From Roseobacter litoralis Och 149 (GTDB lineage Bacteria > Pseudomonadota > Alphaproteobacteria > Rhodobacterales > Rhodobacteraceae): a DNA stretch of 64,000 nt. How positions within the stretch are numbered: the stretch's first letter is position 1; the number at the start of each line of letters is the position of its first letter. Of this stretch, positions 1 through 7,699 are shown one piece after another. The notes beneath the pieces are model-generated. The model ran no database searches, was not told the DNA's origin, and saw nothing but the letters and a program-made list of their open reading frames with translations. The position numbers and the translations under genes were made by a program. The stretch covers positions 620,001 to 684,000 of the forward strand of contig NC_015730.1 in NCBI RefSeq assembly GCF_000154785.2, in the 5' to 3' direction.

Positions 1-460
1 GGAAATTCCTTTGGAGCTGGCAGTTTGCGAGTCAGCGTTTTGCGCTCCCTTTGAACTGGCTAAGCGCTTTACTGTTTGCGAAAATGCGCAAGATCGTCGT
101 CGAACGACTGTCGTGATCAAGCAAGTTACCTTTGTTAACTCTGACAAGCCGACTGCGCATGTCTCTGGCTTTGAAGCGCTGATAGCACTGTCTGACACAG
201 AGTTCGGCCGCATTATTTTTACCGAATCGCACCGGCTAAAACCATCCTGAAATTGTTGAAACCAAAGGGTTCATGGGTCGCGGGGACCATTCGGGTGAAA
301 GCAATTGACCAGAACGCCAACAAATTAACCACTACCTATGCGGGAAGTCGCCCTTTTTTGAGATTAGGCAATTTTTTGCTTCCGTTTAACTTAAAATTGG
401 CCGAGAAAAGGTTAAGGATTAGTTAAGTTCTTTAAATAGATGTTTAAGGAGAGAGTGATT
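1..460. other. Gene-poor leader region
   Basis: No convincing gene is visible before the sugar transferase gene. A 79-codon frame at 11-250 and an opposing frame of similar length have no recognisable motif, no clear ribosome binding site and no neighbour that explains them. The final 100 bases are AT-rich and probably hold the promoter of the downstream gene, but I cannot pick a convincing -35/-10 pair. Confidence 0.4.
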
Positions 461-1138
461 ATGGCGATGTTCCACCCCGCTGAAGTAGAAAAGCTTGAGC
501 ACTGTGAAGAAACCTCTGACGGTTTTGCTCCGTATAAAATCGCTGGCAAGCGCGTTTTCGATTTGGTCTTGGCTCTGGCTATCATTCCGGTGTTGTTTCC
601 TTTGATCGCTGTTTTATGGCTGATGACGAAGCGCGATGGTGGCAGCGGGTTTTTTGGACACAGACGTGTGGGACGCAATGGTAAAGTATTCAGGTGCTGG
701 AAACTGCGCACCATGGTTGTGGATGCAGAAGAAAAGCTGCGTGAGCATCTGAAGGCAAACCCTGCCGCAGCCGAGGAATGGGCCAGAGATCACAAGCTGG
801 ATGACGATCCCCGCATTACCCGTCTTGGCCGCTTCTTGCGCAAGACGAGCTTGGACGAACTGCCTCAGATATGGAACGTCATCCGCGGAGAGATGAGTTT
901 CGTCGGACCTCGGCCCATCGTCCGTGTTGAGTTGCACAAATATGGAACGCACCGTCCGGTCTATCTGTCGATGACACCTGGCATTACAGGACTATGGCAG
1001 GTTTCCGGACGCAACGACGTCACCTATGATGAGCGTGTGAACTTCGACGTCGAATATGCAAAAGACATTTCGTTGCTTACGGACCTGCGCCTTATTGCAA
1101 AGACTGGCCTGTCCGTTGTGGGCGCGACTGGACGATAG
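461..1138 (+). CDS. Polyprenyl-phosphate sugar-1-phosphate transferase (ExoY/PssA type)
   Basis: This is the priming enzyme of exopolysaccharide synthesis, expected to move a sugar-1-phosphate from a nucleotide sugar to undecaprenyl phosphate at the inner membrane. It is 225 residues long, the size of the short ExoY/PssA class that lacks the long multispan N-terminus of WbaP. One hydrophobic segment (about residues 27-48, before WLMTKRDGG) is followed by the family blocks KLRTM, a DDDPRITRLGRFLRK stretch, DELPQ and SFVGPRP. I chose ATG 461 because AAGGAG at 446-451 precedes it with good spacing; an in-frame ATG at 440 is possible. It precedes the ABC exporter by 137 bases and fits the polysaccharide genes further along. 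The substrate sugar cannot be read from sequence. Confidence 0.9.
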   Translation: MAMFHPAEVEKLEHCEETSDGFAPYKIAGKRVFDLVLALAIIPVLFPLIAVLWLMTKRDGGSGFFGHRRVGRNGKVFRCWKLRTMVVDAEEKLREHLKANPAAAEEWARDHKLDDDPRITRLGRFLRKTSLDELPQIWNVIRGEMSFVGPRPIVRVELHKYGTHRPVYLSMTPGITGLWQVSGRNDVTYDERVNFDVEYAKDISLLTDLRLIAKTGLSVVGATGR

Positions 1139-1275
1139 GCTAACGGGCGAACGCATATGCGTCCGTGCATCAACAATCGATCGTGACATTGTAGTTCTTA
1201 ACGCGACACCCAAGAATTTGACTGTGGTATTGCGTGATCGACGGTCTTAAACAGACCGTCGAAAGGTACAACAAG

Positions 1276-3099
1276 ATGTCGGCCAAAACCCCCTCTATTA
1301 CCGGAAAGATCGAACGCTACTTTTCCTTGTGGCGCAAAGTCATTGCGCTTTTGAAATACAGCAGCAAGCGGCTTGGTATCTTCGTTTTTATTGCTGCCCT
1401 GCTCGAAATCATGCTGGCGCTCGGCGCGCTGTTGGCTGTCAAACTCGCCGTTGACGATATTACCCAGTCTGCAAGCGCGAGTGATGGTGTCGATATGGGG
1501 CGCGTGCTTGCGGCGATTTCAATCGTCTTGGGCCTGTTTCTGGCGGGCCGTATCATGCATTCGGTGGCAAATTACTTTCGCGCGGCACAAGGATTTGTTG
1601 TCAGCGACTATGTGAACCGGGCCATTCAGGAACGCGCTGTGGCCGCTGATCTCAGCTTTTACGACAGTGCGCTTTATTATGACAGTCTTGAGCGGGCGCG
1701 ACAGGCAGGTGCACAACGCCCCGCACAGGTCATCGCAAATGCGCTGAATGTGTTTCGGGGTGGCATGATGCTCGCGGGCATTGCTGTCGTGTTGTTCATT
1801 GTGGAATGGCGGTTGTTGCCCATCAGCCTGATTGCTGTCGGGTTAATGTTGGTGGTGCAGGTGCGTTTCACGCGGCAGCGGTTTTTACTCCAGCGCCGAC
1901 TTGTGCAAAAAGAGCGCCACGCATCCTATGCAGACTGGCTGATGACGTCACAGCCCTTCGCCAAAGAAATCCGGTTGTGGGATATTGGCGCGTATCTGCG
2001 CGCCCAATACATGAAAATCCGCAAGGTGGTGCGCAAAGACTACCTTGCGATTGAACGCCGCAAATCCATCGCGGAAAGCCTCGTGTCGGTCGTGGGAACG
2101 CTCGTCGTCTTTGCCTCTGCCGCTTTCATCCTCTACCGTTTTTCCACGGGGCAGGCGGAGCTTTCGGACCTGATCATGGTGGTCCTGTTGCTGGTGCGCG
2201 CAGAAACCGCGGGTCGGGATTTTGTGATGAGCCTGTCCCGGCTTTATGATGATCAGCTGTTTCTTAATCAACTTTTCGTATTCCTCGATCTTAAGCCTGT
2301 GATGGCGACCGGTGAGGTTCCCAAACCACTGCCTGCGGACGTGAAACAAGGCGTTGCCCTTGAGCATGTGACTTTCTCTTATCCGACGTCAGAGAAACCG
2401 GCTTTGGAAGATGTATCGCTGCGCATCCGGCCGGGGCAGTTTACTGCGCTTGTGGGTGGTAATGGGTCCGGTAAAACAACGCTGATCAAACTCTTGTGCC
2501 GTCTTTACGACCCTCAGGAAGGCAGTGTGACCTATGACGGGTTGGATGTTCAGGACTTTGACCCGGTCGCATATCGCAAGCAATTCAGTGTCATTTTCCA
2601 AGATTTCGTTCAATTTGCCTACACGGGACGGGACAACATTCGACTGGCCGATTTGGGCCGGGACGGTAACGACGCGCGTCTGCTTGATGTGGCGCGTTTG
2701 ACCGGTGCGCATGAGGTTCTCGAGGATTTGCCGCAGGGGTATGATACGGTGCTGTCGCGCATGTTTGATGGCGGTGTTGAGCTGTCTGGTGGGCAGTGGC
2801 AGAAAATTGCGCTCTCGCGGGCGATGTTTCCCGAATCGAAATTCATCATTCTGGACGAACCGACCAGTGCAATAGATCCAAATGCGGAGGCAGAACTGTT
2901 TGACGGCTTCCGCGATAAGCTCGAGGGGCGCGGTGCTTTGGTGATCAGCCACAGGCTGTCCACGATCCGGCAAGCAGACTATACATACGTGTTAGATAAC
3001 GGAAAAATTGTCGAAGAAGGCACGCATGCGCAACTTATTGGCCAAAACGGGCGGTATGCTGAAATGTTTGAAAGGCAGGGACGTGGCTACCGGAGCTAG
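1276..3099 (+). CDS. ABC transporter, fused membrane and ATPase domains (probable lasso peptide exporter)
   Basis: A 607-residue half-transporter with an N-terminal block of membrane segments (roughly residues 25-310) and a C-terminal ATPase. The Walker A motif GGNGSGKTT is at about residues 394-402, the signature LSGGQ at 503-507, and Walker B with ILDEPTSAID shortly after. It has no N-terminal C39 peptidase, so it would export an already processed product. Lasso clusters usually encode one such transporter (protein D), and this gene ends 144 bases before the lasso precursor, so export and self-protection are the likely role. Export of a polysaccharide intermediate is less likely because a Wzx flippase occurs elsewhere in the locus. 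ATG 1276 is preferred over an upstream in-frame GTG at 1234, which would add 14 residues. Confidence 0.85.
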   Translation: MSAKTPSITGKIERYFSLWRKVIALLKYSSKRLGIFVFIAALLEIMLALGALLAVKLAVDDITQSASASDGVDMGRVLAAISIVLGLFLAGRIMHSVANYFRAAQGFVVSDYVNRAIQERAVAADLSFYDSALYYDSLERARQAGAQRPAQVIANALNVFRGGMMLAGIAVVLFIVEWRLLPISLIAVGLMLVVQVRFTRQRFLLQRRLVQKERHASYADWLMTSQPFAKEIRLWDIGAYLRAQYMKIRKVVRKDYLAIERRKSIAESLVSVVGTLVVFASAAFILYRFSTGQAELSDLIMVVLLLVRAETAGRDFVMSLSRLYDDQLFLNQLFVFLDLKPVMATGEVPKPLPADVKQGVALEHVTFSYPTSEKPALEDVSLRIRPGQFTALVGGNGSGKTTLIKLLCRLYDPQEGSVTYDGLDVQDFDPVAYRKQFSVIFQDFVQFAYTGRDNIRLADLGRDGNDARLLDVARLTGAHEVLEDLPQGYDTVLSRMFDGGVELSGGQWQKIALSRAMFPESKFIILDEPTSAIDPNAEAELFDGFRDKLEGRGALVISHRLSTIRQADYTYVLDNGKIVEEGTHAQLIGQNGRYAEMFERQGRGYRS

Positions 3100-3169
3100 A
3101 ATCCATGTCCTAAATATTAAGCATGGCGCAGATTATAGGCGAAAAAGCGTTAAAGCCTTATAATAAAAC

Positions 3170-3216
3170 TTGAGAATTCCCCTAGAAGACCGATATAGTT
3201 AATACGCGTTAACTAT
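3170..3216 (+). promoter_or_regulatory. Promoter and overlapping palindromic operator of the lasso precursor gene
   Basis: TTGAGA (3170-3175) and TATAGT (3194-3199) are separated by 18 bases, each one mismatch from the sigma-70 consensus. A perfect inverted repeat, ATAGTTAA (3195-3202) and TTAACTAT (3209-3216) with a 6-base spacer, covers the -10 region and the expected start of transcription, which suggests repressor control. The arrangement is seen directly; its function is inferred. TATAAT at 3159-3164 is an alternative -10 without a good -35. Confidence 0.55.
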
Positions 3217-3243
3217 TTCTGGTTAATATTTGAAGGAGAAGTC

Positions 3244-3384
3244 ATGACTAAAGCTGTATACGAAGCGCCTGTACTGCGCTCGCATGGCAAAGTTGAAGCT
3301 GTAACAAAAGGTGGTTCCACAGGTTCCTCCCTTGACGCAGCGTTCCCAGCTGGCACGCCATTCGCAGACTTGACACTGTCCTAA
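3244..3384 (+). CDS. Lasso peptide precursor
   Basis: A 46-residue peptide with AAGGAG five bases before the start codon. The leader (residues 1-22) carries the lasso recognition pattern: Tyr6, Pro9, Leu11 and Gly15, then Thr21 at the conserved -2 position. Cleavage after Lys22 gives a 24-residue core whose first nine residues are GGSTGSSLD, so Gly1 and Asp9 would form the macrolactam ring. The tail is AAFPAGTPFADLTLS; bulky plugs could be Phe or Leu residues. The last residue is Ser, the position phosphorylated by lasso-associated HPr-like kinases in the paeninodin family. The RRE, peptidase, cyclase and kinase genes follow directly downstream, and a strong terminator separates them from this gene. 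Ring size and cleavage site are inferred from family rules. The product appears not to match any lasso peptide I know by sequence. Confidence 0.88.
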   Translation: MTKAVYEAPVLRSHGKVEAVTKGGSTGSSLDAAFPAGTPFADLTLS

Positions 3385-3428
3385 TCGACAGGTTCGACGC
3401 TATTTTGGCGTCAGTCTAAATTAACTCC

Positions 3429-3466
3429 GCCGGAGTCCGGGTAAACCGGTCTCCGGCATTTTTTTT
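3429..3466 (+). terminator. Intrinsic terminator after the lasso precursor gene
   Basis: GCCGGAG (3429-3435) pairs with CTCCGGC (3451-3457). An inner CCGG/CCGG stem (3437-3440 with 3446-3449) extends it across one mismatch, and a run of T follows (3459-3466). It would end most transcripts behind the precursor gene and lower expression of the enzyme genes, a usual way for RiPP clusters to make precursor in excess. Confidence 0.85.
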
Positions 3467-3593
3467 GTACTATTGCCAAAGCGACGTTTTCCCATAACTT
3501 TTTGTGGTTTACGTGATCACCGTTTCAAGCAATCTTTACGCATACTGCGTTTCCGGTGTCGTACACCAAATAGAATTAAAGTGGATCGACCTT

Positions 3594-3881
3594 ATGGTAT
3601 CTGAAAAGTGTTATGTCGCGCAATCTGACGTTGTTGATTGCGATATTGGTGGGGACAGAGCGTTGCTGCATCTTCAAACCAATACGTATTTTACGATGAA
3701 TGCTACTGCGTCGGCCTTGTGGCTGGGCCTGTCCGAACCTAAATCTTTGAATGAGATGGTTCAGATTGTGACAGAAAAATTCGATGTGACGGATGATCAA
3801 TGCAGAGCAGACATCGAGTCCCTTGTGGGCCAGATGGTTGAGGCGAATGTGGTCAAGGTCGTGCCGAAAGAGACCGAGTGA
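3594..3881 (+). CDS. PqqD-like RiPP recognition element protein (lasso B1)
   Basis: A 95-residue PqqD-family protein. In lasso clusters the stand-alone PqqD-like protein (B1, or E) binds the leader peptide and presents it to the B2 peptidase and the cyclase. Visible family features are the early DxxxGDRALLHLQTNTYF strand region, an NATASALW helix, and a C-terminal helical part with an FDV turn followed by acidic helices. The start at ATG 3594 gives the normal family length; a longer in-frame start at 3504 adds 30 residues without homology features. The B2 gene begins 3 bases after its stop codon, so the two are probably translated together. Confidence 0.85.
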   Translation: MVSEKCYVAQSDVVDCDIGGDRALLHLQTNTYFTMNATASALWLGLSEPKSLNEMVQIVTEKFDVTDDQCRADIESLVGQMVEANVVKVVPKETE

Positions 3882-3884
3882 TAC

Positions 3885-4316
3885 ATGCGCGCTATTCGTT
3901 GGGCAGGGATTTATAGTTTAAGTCTGCTGGTTGTTCTGGTGGTACGCGTCGGTCTTTGGGTCACGCGGTATCAACGTATCCGGACGGCCCTCGTGCGCCC
4001 GTGTCCGGATGATCCGCAGATGGCGCGGCGGGCGACGGTGGCGCGTGTGACGCATGCCGTGTCTCAGATTTCTCGATTTATCCCGGATGCCAGCTGCCTG
4101 ACGCAGACGATTTCCTGTCAGGCGATCCTGTCATGGAAGGGCATACCGTCGACAATCACAATGGGTCTCAAGAAAGAGGATGAAACGACTCTGAAAGCGC
4201 ATGCATGGCTGAGTTGGAATGCGCAGGTTGTTCTCGAAGGAAATGAAGGCACAGTGCTGGATTTTAACAAGATCCTTGATTTGCCGACGCCCGTGCGTCC
4301 CCCCGTCTCTTTATGA
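3885..4316 (+). CDS. Lasso peptide biosynthesis B2 protein (transglutaminase-like leader peptidase)
   Basis: A 143-residue cysteine protease of the lasso B2 family, which removes the leader from the precursor. A hydrophobic stretch near the N-terminus (about residues 8-26) is common in this family. The catalytic triad can be placed at Cys71 (in DASCLTQT), His106 (in KAHAWLSW) and Asp126 (in VLDFN), with spacing like that of the family. Its stop codon overlaps the cyclase start (ATGA), so it is translationally coupled to it. It acts with the PqqD-like protein upstream, which supplies the leader-binding domain that one-piece lasso B proteins carry themselves. Confidence 0.92.
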   Translation: MRAIRWAGIYSLSLLVVLVVRVGLWVTRYQRIRTALVRPCPDDPQMARRATVARVTHAVSQISRFIPDASCLTQTISCQAILSWKGIPSTITMGLKKEDETTLKAHAWLSWNAQVVLEGNEGTVLDFNKILDLPTPVRPPVSL

Positions 4317-6208
4317 TGCATTCGTTTGTCTTGCGGATACCCCTTGCTGGATCCGCGTCCGCTCCTCCGGTTGAGCATGCGCGTCTGGCGCGCCTGCAGG
4401 ATCAGGGATGGCGTCTGACGCAGACCATGGCTGGTGTCGATGGTGCCACGACAGGGGATGCAGGGTATTGTGAGGCTGCGGACTGGGGTGCATGTGGCCT
4501 TGCGTTTCTGCAGGACCGTGATGGCGTCACTCATCAGCTTGATATGTCCCCACAGCAGGCTGCTGAAAAGTCTGATCTGGAACTGTTGCTCGATTTGCGC
4601 TTGGCCAAGGGTCAGGATTTCATACACACCGTTTACGGTTCGTTTTCACTTGTTTTCATCCACAAGGAAACCGGTCGTTTTGAGGCATACCGAGACCACT
4701 TGGGCGTTTACCCGCTTTATTATACGGTCTCGGATGGCGCGGTGACATGTGCGTCGGATCTGCGCGCATGTCTGCATTTGTCTGGTGTCGCATTAAGCGC
4801 CGATGCTATTCGGATTGCGGATTTCATCAAGGGCGATGAAGTTGATTTTGACAGGACAGCCTTTGATGCTGTGCTGCGGCTACCGCCGGCACATCAGCTT
4901 GAGCCTGCAAACCAAACCGTGTCGCCCCGGCGGTATTGGAAATTGGAGATACCGCAAGAAACCGTGAGCACAGATTGCGCCGAGCAATTGCGTGACGCGC
5001 TGCAAGCGGCGACCCTTGCATGTATGCGCCCCGAAGGGAGCGTTGGCGCGATGCTGAGCGGGGGATTGGATTCCTCGGCGCTTGCCGGGCTTGCCGCAAA
5101 ACAGTCGGGCGCTCCTGTGCAAACGGTGTCCTTTGTTTATGGCGCAGACAAGGCGTATGATGAAACGCGCTATATCGATGCGGCGAATGAGACATTCGGG
5201 AGCATCCCGCACAAAATAGCGATTGCGGGCGCACCGCCGCTGGATGACCTTGCCACGGTCCTTGATGAACAGATGGATTTGTTTCTGGCACCGGGCCTGC
5301 CCAAAGCACGGCAAATCTATCCCCATGCACGTGCCTTGGGATTAAGCGCCGTGATCGATGGGCACGGCGGGGATGAGGTCATTTCGCATGGCTACGGTCG
5401 TTTGGTCGAACTGGCGACACATCGAAAATTCTCGCTGCTTTATCGCGAAGCACGCGGTGCGGCGAAGGTCCATAGTCTCCCGTTTCTCGCCCTTTTTTCC
5501 AGCCATATTGCCCACTACAGCGGAATGGGACCAAGAAACCCGCTGCGCAGGCTGTTCCTCAAGCTGGCGCGCTATCAGACAAAGCGTTCGTCGATATCCG
5601 GATGGTCAGGAACGCCAATCTCGCTGATCACGTCGGATCTGCAGGAACGAATTGCCGCAACTGAGAGATATGCACCCGACCCACTTTTGAAAACCAAGGC
5701 GGATTTCAATCGAGCCGAATGCCTGACGCATTTAAGGGCACTGAATGCCCCTTTGATGGCGCAGGCGTTTGAAGTTTTCCACCGCTCCGCCACTGCCGCA
5801 GAGGTGTTGCCCAGATACCCGTTTTTCGACCGTCGCGTTTTATCTCTGTGCCTTGCCTTTCCCGCTGAAATGAAACTGCGCGATGGCCGCAGCAGGTGGA
5901 TTTTGCGTGAAGCGATGCGTGATATTCTGCCCGAGAGTATTCGAACACGGGCAGATAAAGCGGAATTTGGAGACGAAATTTTTGATGTGGTGCGCGATTT
6001 TTACAGTGACAAACAAGTCAGCTTTTTCGAGCCAATGAGCGATTTCGTCAGTGTTGATGCCGCTGAGCAATTGCGCAAACAAGTAATTGTGCGTGAAGTC
6101 ACAGACGTGGCTGCAATTCGAGCGTTGTGGCGACTGGCTGTTCTAAGCTATTGGATTAAAGGGCTTAAGGGGTGGTGTGACGCACAGGCTAAAGGGATAT
6201 TGATTTGA
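4313..6208 (+). CDS. Lasso peptide macrolactam synthetase (asparagine-synthetase-like, protein C)
   Basis: A 631-residue homologue of asparagine synthetase B. The N-terminal glutaminase-like domain begins MMHSFVLR and lacks the Cys2 nucleophile, as expected for lasso cyclases that do not hydrolyse glutamine. The ATP-pyrophosphatase motif SGGLDSS is at residues 249-255, followed by GHGGDE near residue 350. In this role the enzyme adenylates the side chain of the acceptor residue, here Asp9 of the core, and closes the ring with the amine of Gly1. It overlaps the peptidase gene upstream and the kinase gene downstream (TGATG), so all three are probably one translational unit. A true asparagine synthetase is unlikely given the missing Cys2 and the context. 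Confidence 0.92.
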   Translation: MMHSFVLRIPLAGSASAPPVEHARLARLQDQGWRLTQTMAGVDGATTGDAGYCEAADWGACGLAFLQDRDGVTHQLDMSPQQAAEKSDLELLLDLRLAKGQDFIHTVYGSFSLVFIHKETGRFEAYRDHLGVYPLYYTVSDGAVTCASDLRACLHLSGVALSADAIRIADFIKGDEVDFDRTAFDAVLRLPPAHQLEPANQTVSPRRYWKLEIPQETVSTDCAEQLRDALQAATLACMRPEGSVGAMLSGGLDSSALAGLAAKQSGAPVQTVSFVYGADKAYDETRYIDAANETFGSIPHKIAIAGAPPLDDLATVLDEQMDLFLAPGLPKARQIYPHARALGLSAVIDGHGGDEVISHGYGRLVELATHRKFSLLYREARGAAKVHSLPFLALFSSHIAHYSGMGPRNPLRRLFLKLARYQTKRSSISGWSGTPISLITSDLQERIAATERYAPDPLLKTKADFNRAECLTHLRALNAPLMAQAFEVFHRSATAAEVLPRYPFFDRRVLSLCLAFPAEMKLRDGRSRWILREAMRDILPESIRTRADKAEFGDEIFDVVRDFYSDKQVSFFEPMSDFVSVDAAEQLRKQVIVREVTDVAAIRALWRLAVLSYWIKGLKGWCDAQAKGILI

Positions 6209-7140
6209 TGGAACCTCACTATTACGCTGTGTTTGGACTCACGCTTGCGTCGGATTTTCTGTGTGATGTGCTGGAACCGGTTGACCCTGTTGCGGGCAGT
6301 GATGTGGTGCGCGTGCTCCGCACAACGGGTCTGCGCCCGTCGCGCCAACCGGAAATCGACCCCTATTTCGATATTCAGCCCGACAAGCAGTATATGAATT
6401 GGAACGCGGTTGGTGCGTTTTGCATCGACGACCCTTCGACGGTCCGAATTGACCCTCAGGATGGTGTGTCAGATCATTTGGTGTCGCAGGCTCTTCTGGG
6501 CCTCGTCATGTCTCTGGTGCTGGAGCGGCGTGGCGTTTTGTGCCTGCACGCGAGTGCTGTGTCGGTGCAAGGCCATGCAGCGCTCTTTTTGGGGGATAAG
6601 GGAGCCGGGAAATCGACGACCAGCGCCGCATTGGTGGCGCGCGGGCATGTGCCGATCACGGATGATCTGGTGGCCGTGGGCCGGACCCTGTCCGAAGATG
6701 AGACGCTGACGGTCCAGCCCGGGTTTTCCAGCATGAAACTCTGGCCAGACTCGATCGAAGCGCTCGGTTTGGGCGATGAGGCGAGTGACAGACTTATCCA
6801 TCCGTCGCTGCCCAAAGTACAAAAGCGCATGGCAACGCCGATTGCCGTGGCGGCAGTCCCATTGGGCAGCTTGTTCATGTTGCGCCGAAGTGACGACGTA
6901 AGCGCGCCGCAGGCCGTTCGGTTGCCGCCGCATAAGGCGCTTGAAACGGTGTTGCGGTATACTTTCATGGCCCGCTACGGTGAAACCCGATTGGGGCAGA
7001 ACCACCTGATCAGTCACCTTAAACGCTGTGGTGCGGTTGTGTCTCAAGCGCCCGTATTTGAACTGTTGGTGCCCGCGGACTTGTCCCGGTTGGACGATCT
7101 GACCCAGACCATTGAGCAGTTTGTCGATCCCACCTTTTGA
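6208..7140 (+). CDS. HPr kinase-like protein (probable lasso peptide kinase)
   Basis: A 310-residue protein related to the C-terminal domain of HPr kinase/phosphorylase. The Walker A motif GDKGAGKST is at about residues 129-137, preceded by LHASAV and followed by TDDLVAV, as in HprK-type kinases. It has no PTS partners nearby. Homologues in lasso clusters, such as that of paeninodin, phosphorylate the C-terminal Ser of the precursor, and the precursor here ends in Ser. Its start overlaps the stop codon of the cyclase gene by one base; an in-frame TTG at 6205 is less likely. Phosphorylation of this precursor is inferred, not shown. Confidence 0.85.
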   Translation: MEPHYYAVFGLTLASDFLCDVLEPVDPVAGSDVVRVLRTTGLRPSRQPEIDPYFDIQPDKQYMNWNAVGAFCIDDPSTVRIDPQDGVSDHLVSQALLGLVMSLVLERRGVLCLHASAVSVQGHAALFLGDKGAGKSTTSAALVARGHVPITDDLVAVGRTLSEDETLTVQPGFSSMKLWPDSIEALGLGDEASDRLIHPSLPKVQKRMATPIAVAAVPLGSLFMLRRSDDVSAPQAVRLPPHKALETVLRYTFMARYGETRLGQNHLISHLKRCGAVVSQAPVFELLVPADLSRLDDLTQTIEQFVDPTF

Positions 7141-7370
7141 CCGCCGATCCCTCTGTCGGAAGTAGACTGCGCTCACAAAGGCGACTTTCCTGAGCATCAT
7201 GGCGTCGTGCGGCAAAGACACCAAGCGCTCGGAAAATTGGCGCGCGCGAAAACAACGCGTCCTGCACGGATTTCCTAATCAGGCGTTCGTCGGGTTTTCA
7301 ATTTGAAAGGACATCTGGGGGCATAAGGTCACGCTCAAACCGTCAATCTTCCCAAACAAAGTGAGTGAAA

Positions 7371-7634
7371 ATGTCTGATCCTTTCAAACACCATAGCCCC
7401 GGCCTGAATGCACCTGCTTTTGGGGCTTTTGAGATTGCGCCAGATGATGGCACACCCCTGTCACACGTGACGCGCGCGGTTTACGTGGGAACAGAAGGCA
7501 ACCTGACGGTTACAATGGCACATGGTCAAACGGTTAACCTCACATCAGTTCAGCCCGGCATGATCTACCCGATCCGCTGCACGGTTGTGCATCAAACAGG
7601 CACGACAGCGTCGGGCATTGTGGGGCTTTACTAG
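7371..7634 (+). CDS. Spike base protein, GTA-associated family (RCAP_rcc01079-like)
   Basis: An 87-residue protein that resembles the small spike base proteins tied to the gene transfer agent of Rhodobacter capsulatus. It starts MSDPFKHHSPGL and continues with EIAPDDGTPL, RAVYVGTEGNL and a C-terminal TGTTASGIVGLY, the recurring pattern of the family. Such proteins are thought to sit at the base of head spikes that bind capsule polysaccharide. No other phage or GTA gene is present here, so this copy lies next to surface polysaccharide genes rather than in a structural cluster. An in-frame GTG at 7365 adds two residues. The family identification is from memory of its sequence pattern. Confidence 0.7.
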   Translation: MSDPFKHHSPGLNAPAFGAFEIAPDDGTPLSHVTRAVYVGTEGNLTVTMAHGQTVNLTSVQPGMIYPIRCTVVHQTGTTASGIVGLY

Positions 7635-7660
7635 CGCAGGGGGCGTCTTTCAGCCTGCGC
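7634..7660. terminator. Hairpin between converging genes
   Basis: GCGCAGG (7634-7640) and CCTGCGC (7654-7660) form a perfect 7-base-pair stem with a 13-base loop, just after the spike base stop codon and before the end of the converging glycosyltransferase gene. No T run follows on either strand, so its role as a terminator is tentative. Confidence 0.4.
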
Positions 7661-7699
7661 GCAGCCACTCAATGACAAGTGCGCCACCGCATGTCGTTG

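Noticed and set aside
11..250. Small frames on both strands and two similar short segments, one at 9-21 and one at 50-62, both containing CTTTG and CTGGC
   Set aside because: No family features, weak start sites, and the similarity is too short and imperfect to call a repeat.
3244..3384. Alternative core start at the second Gly giving an 8-residue ring
   Set aside because: It would put Thr at -3; the Thr at -2 rule and the leader pattern favour cleavage after Lys22 and a nine-residue ring.
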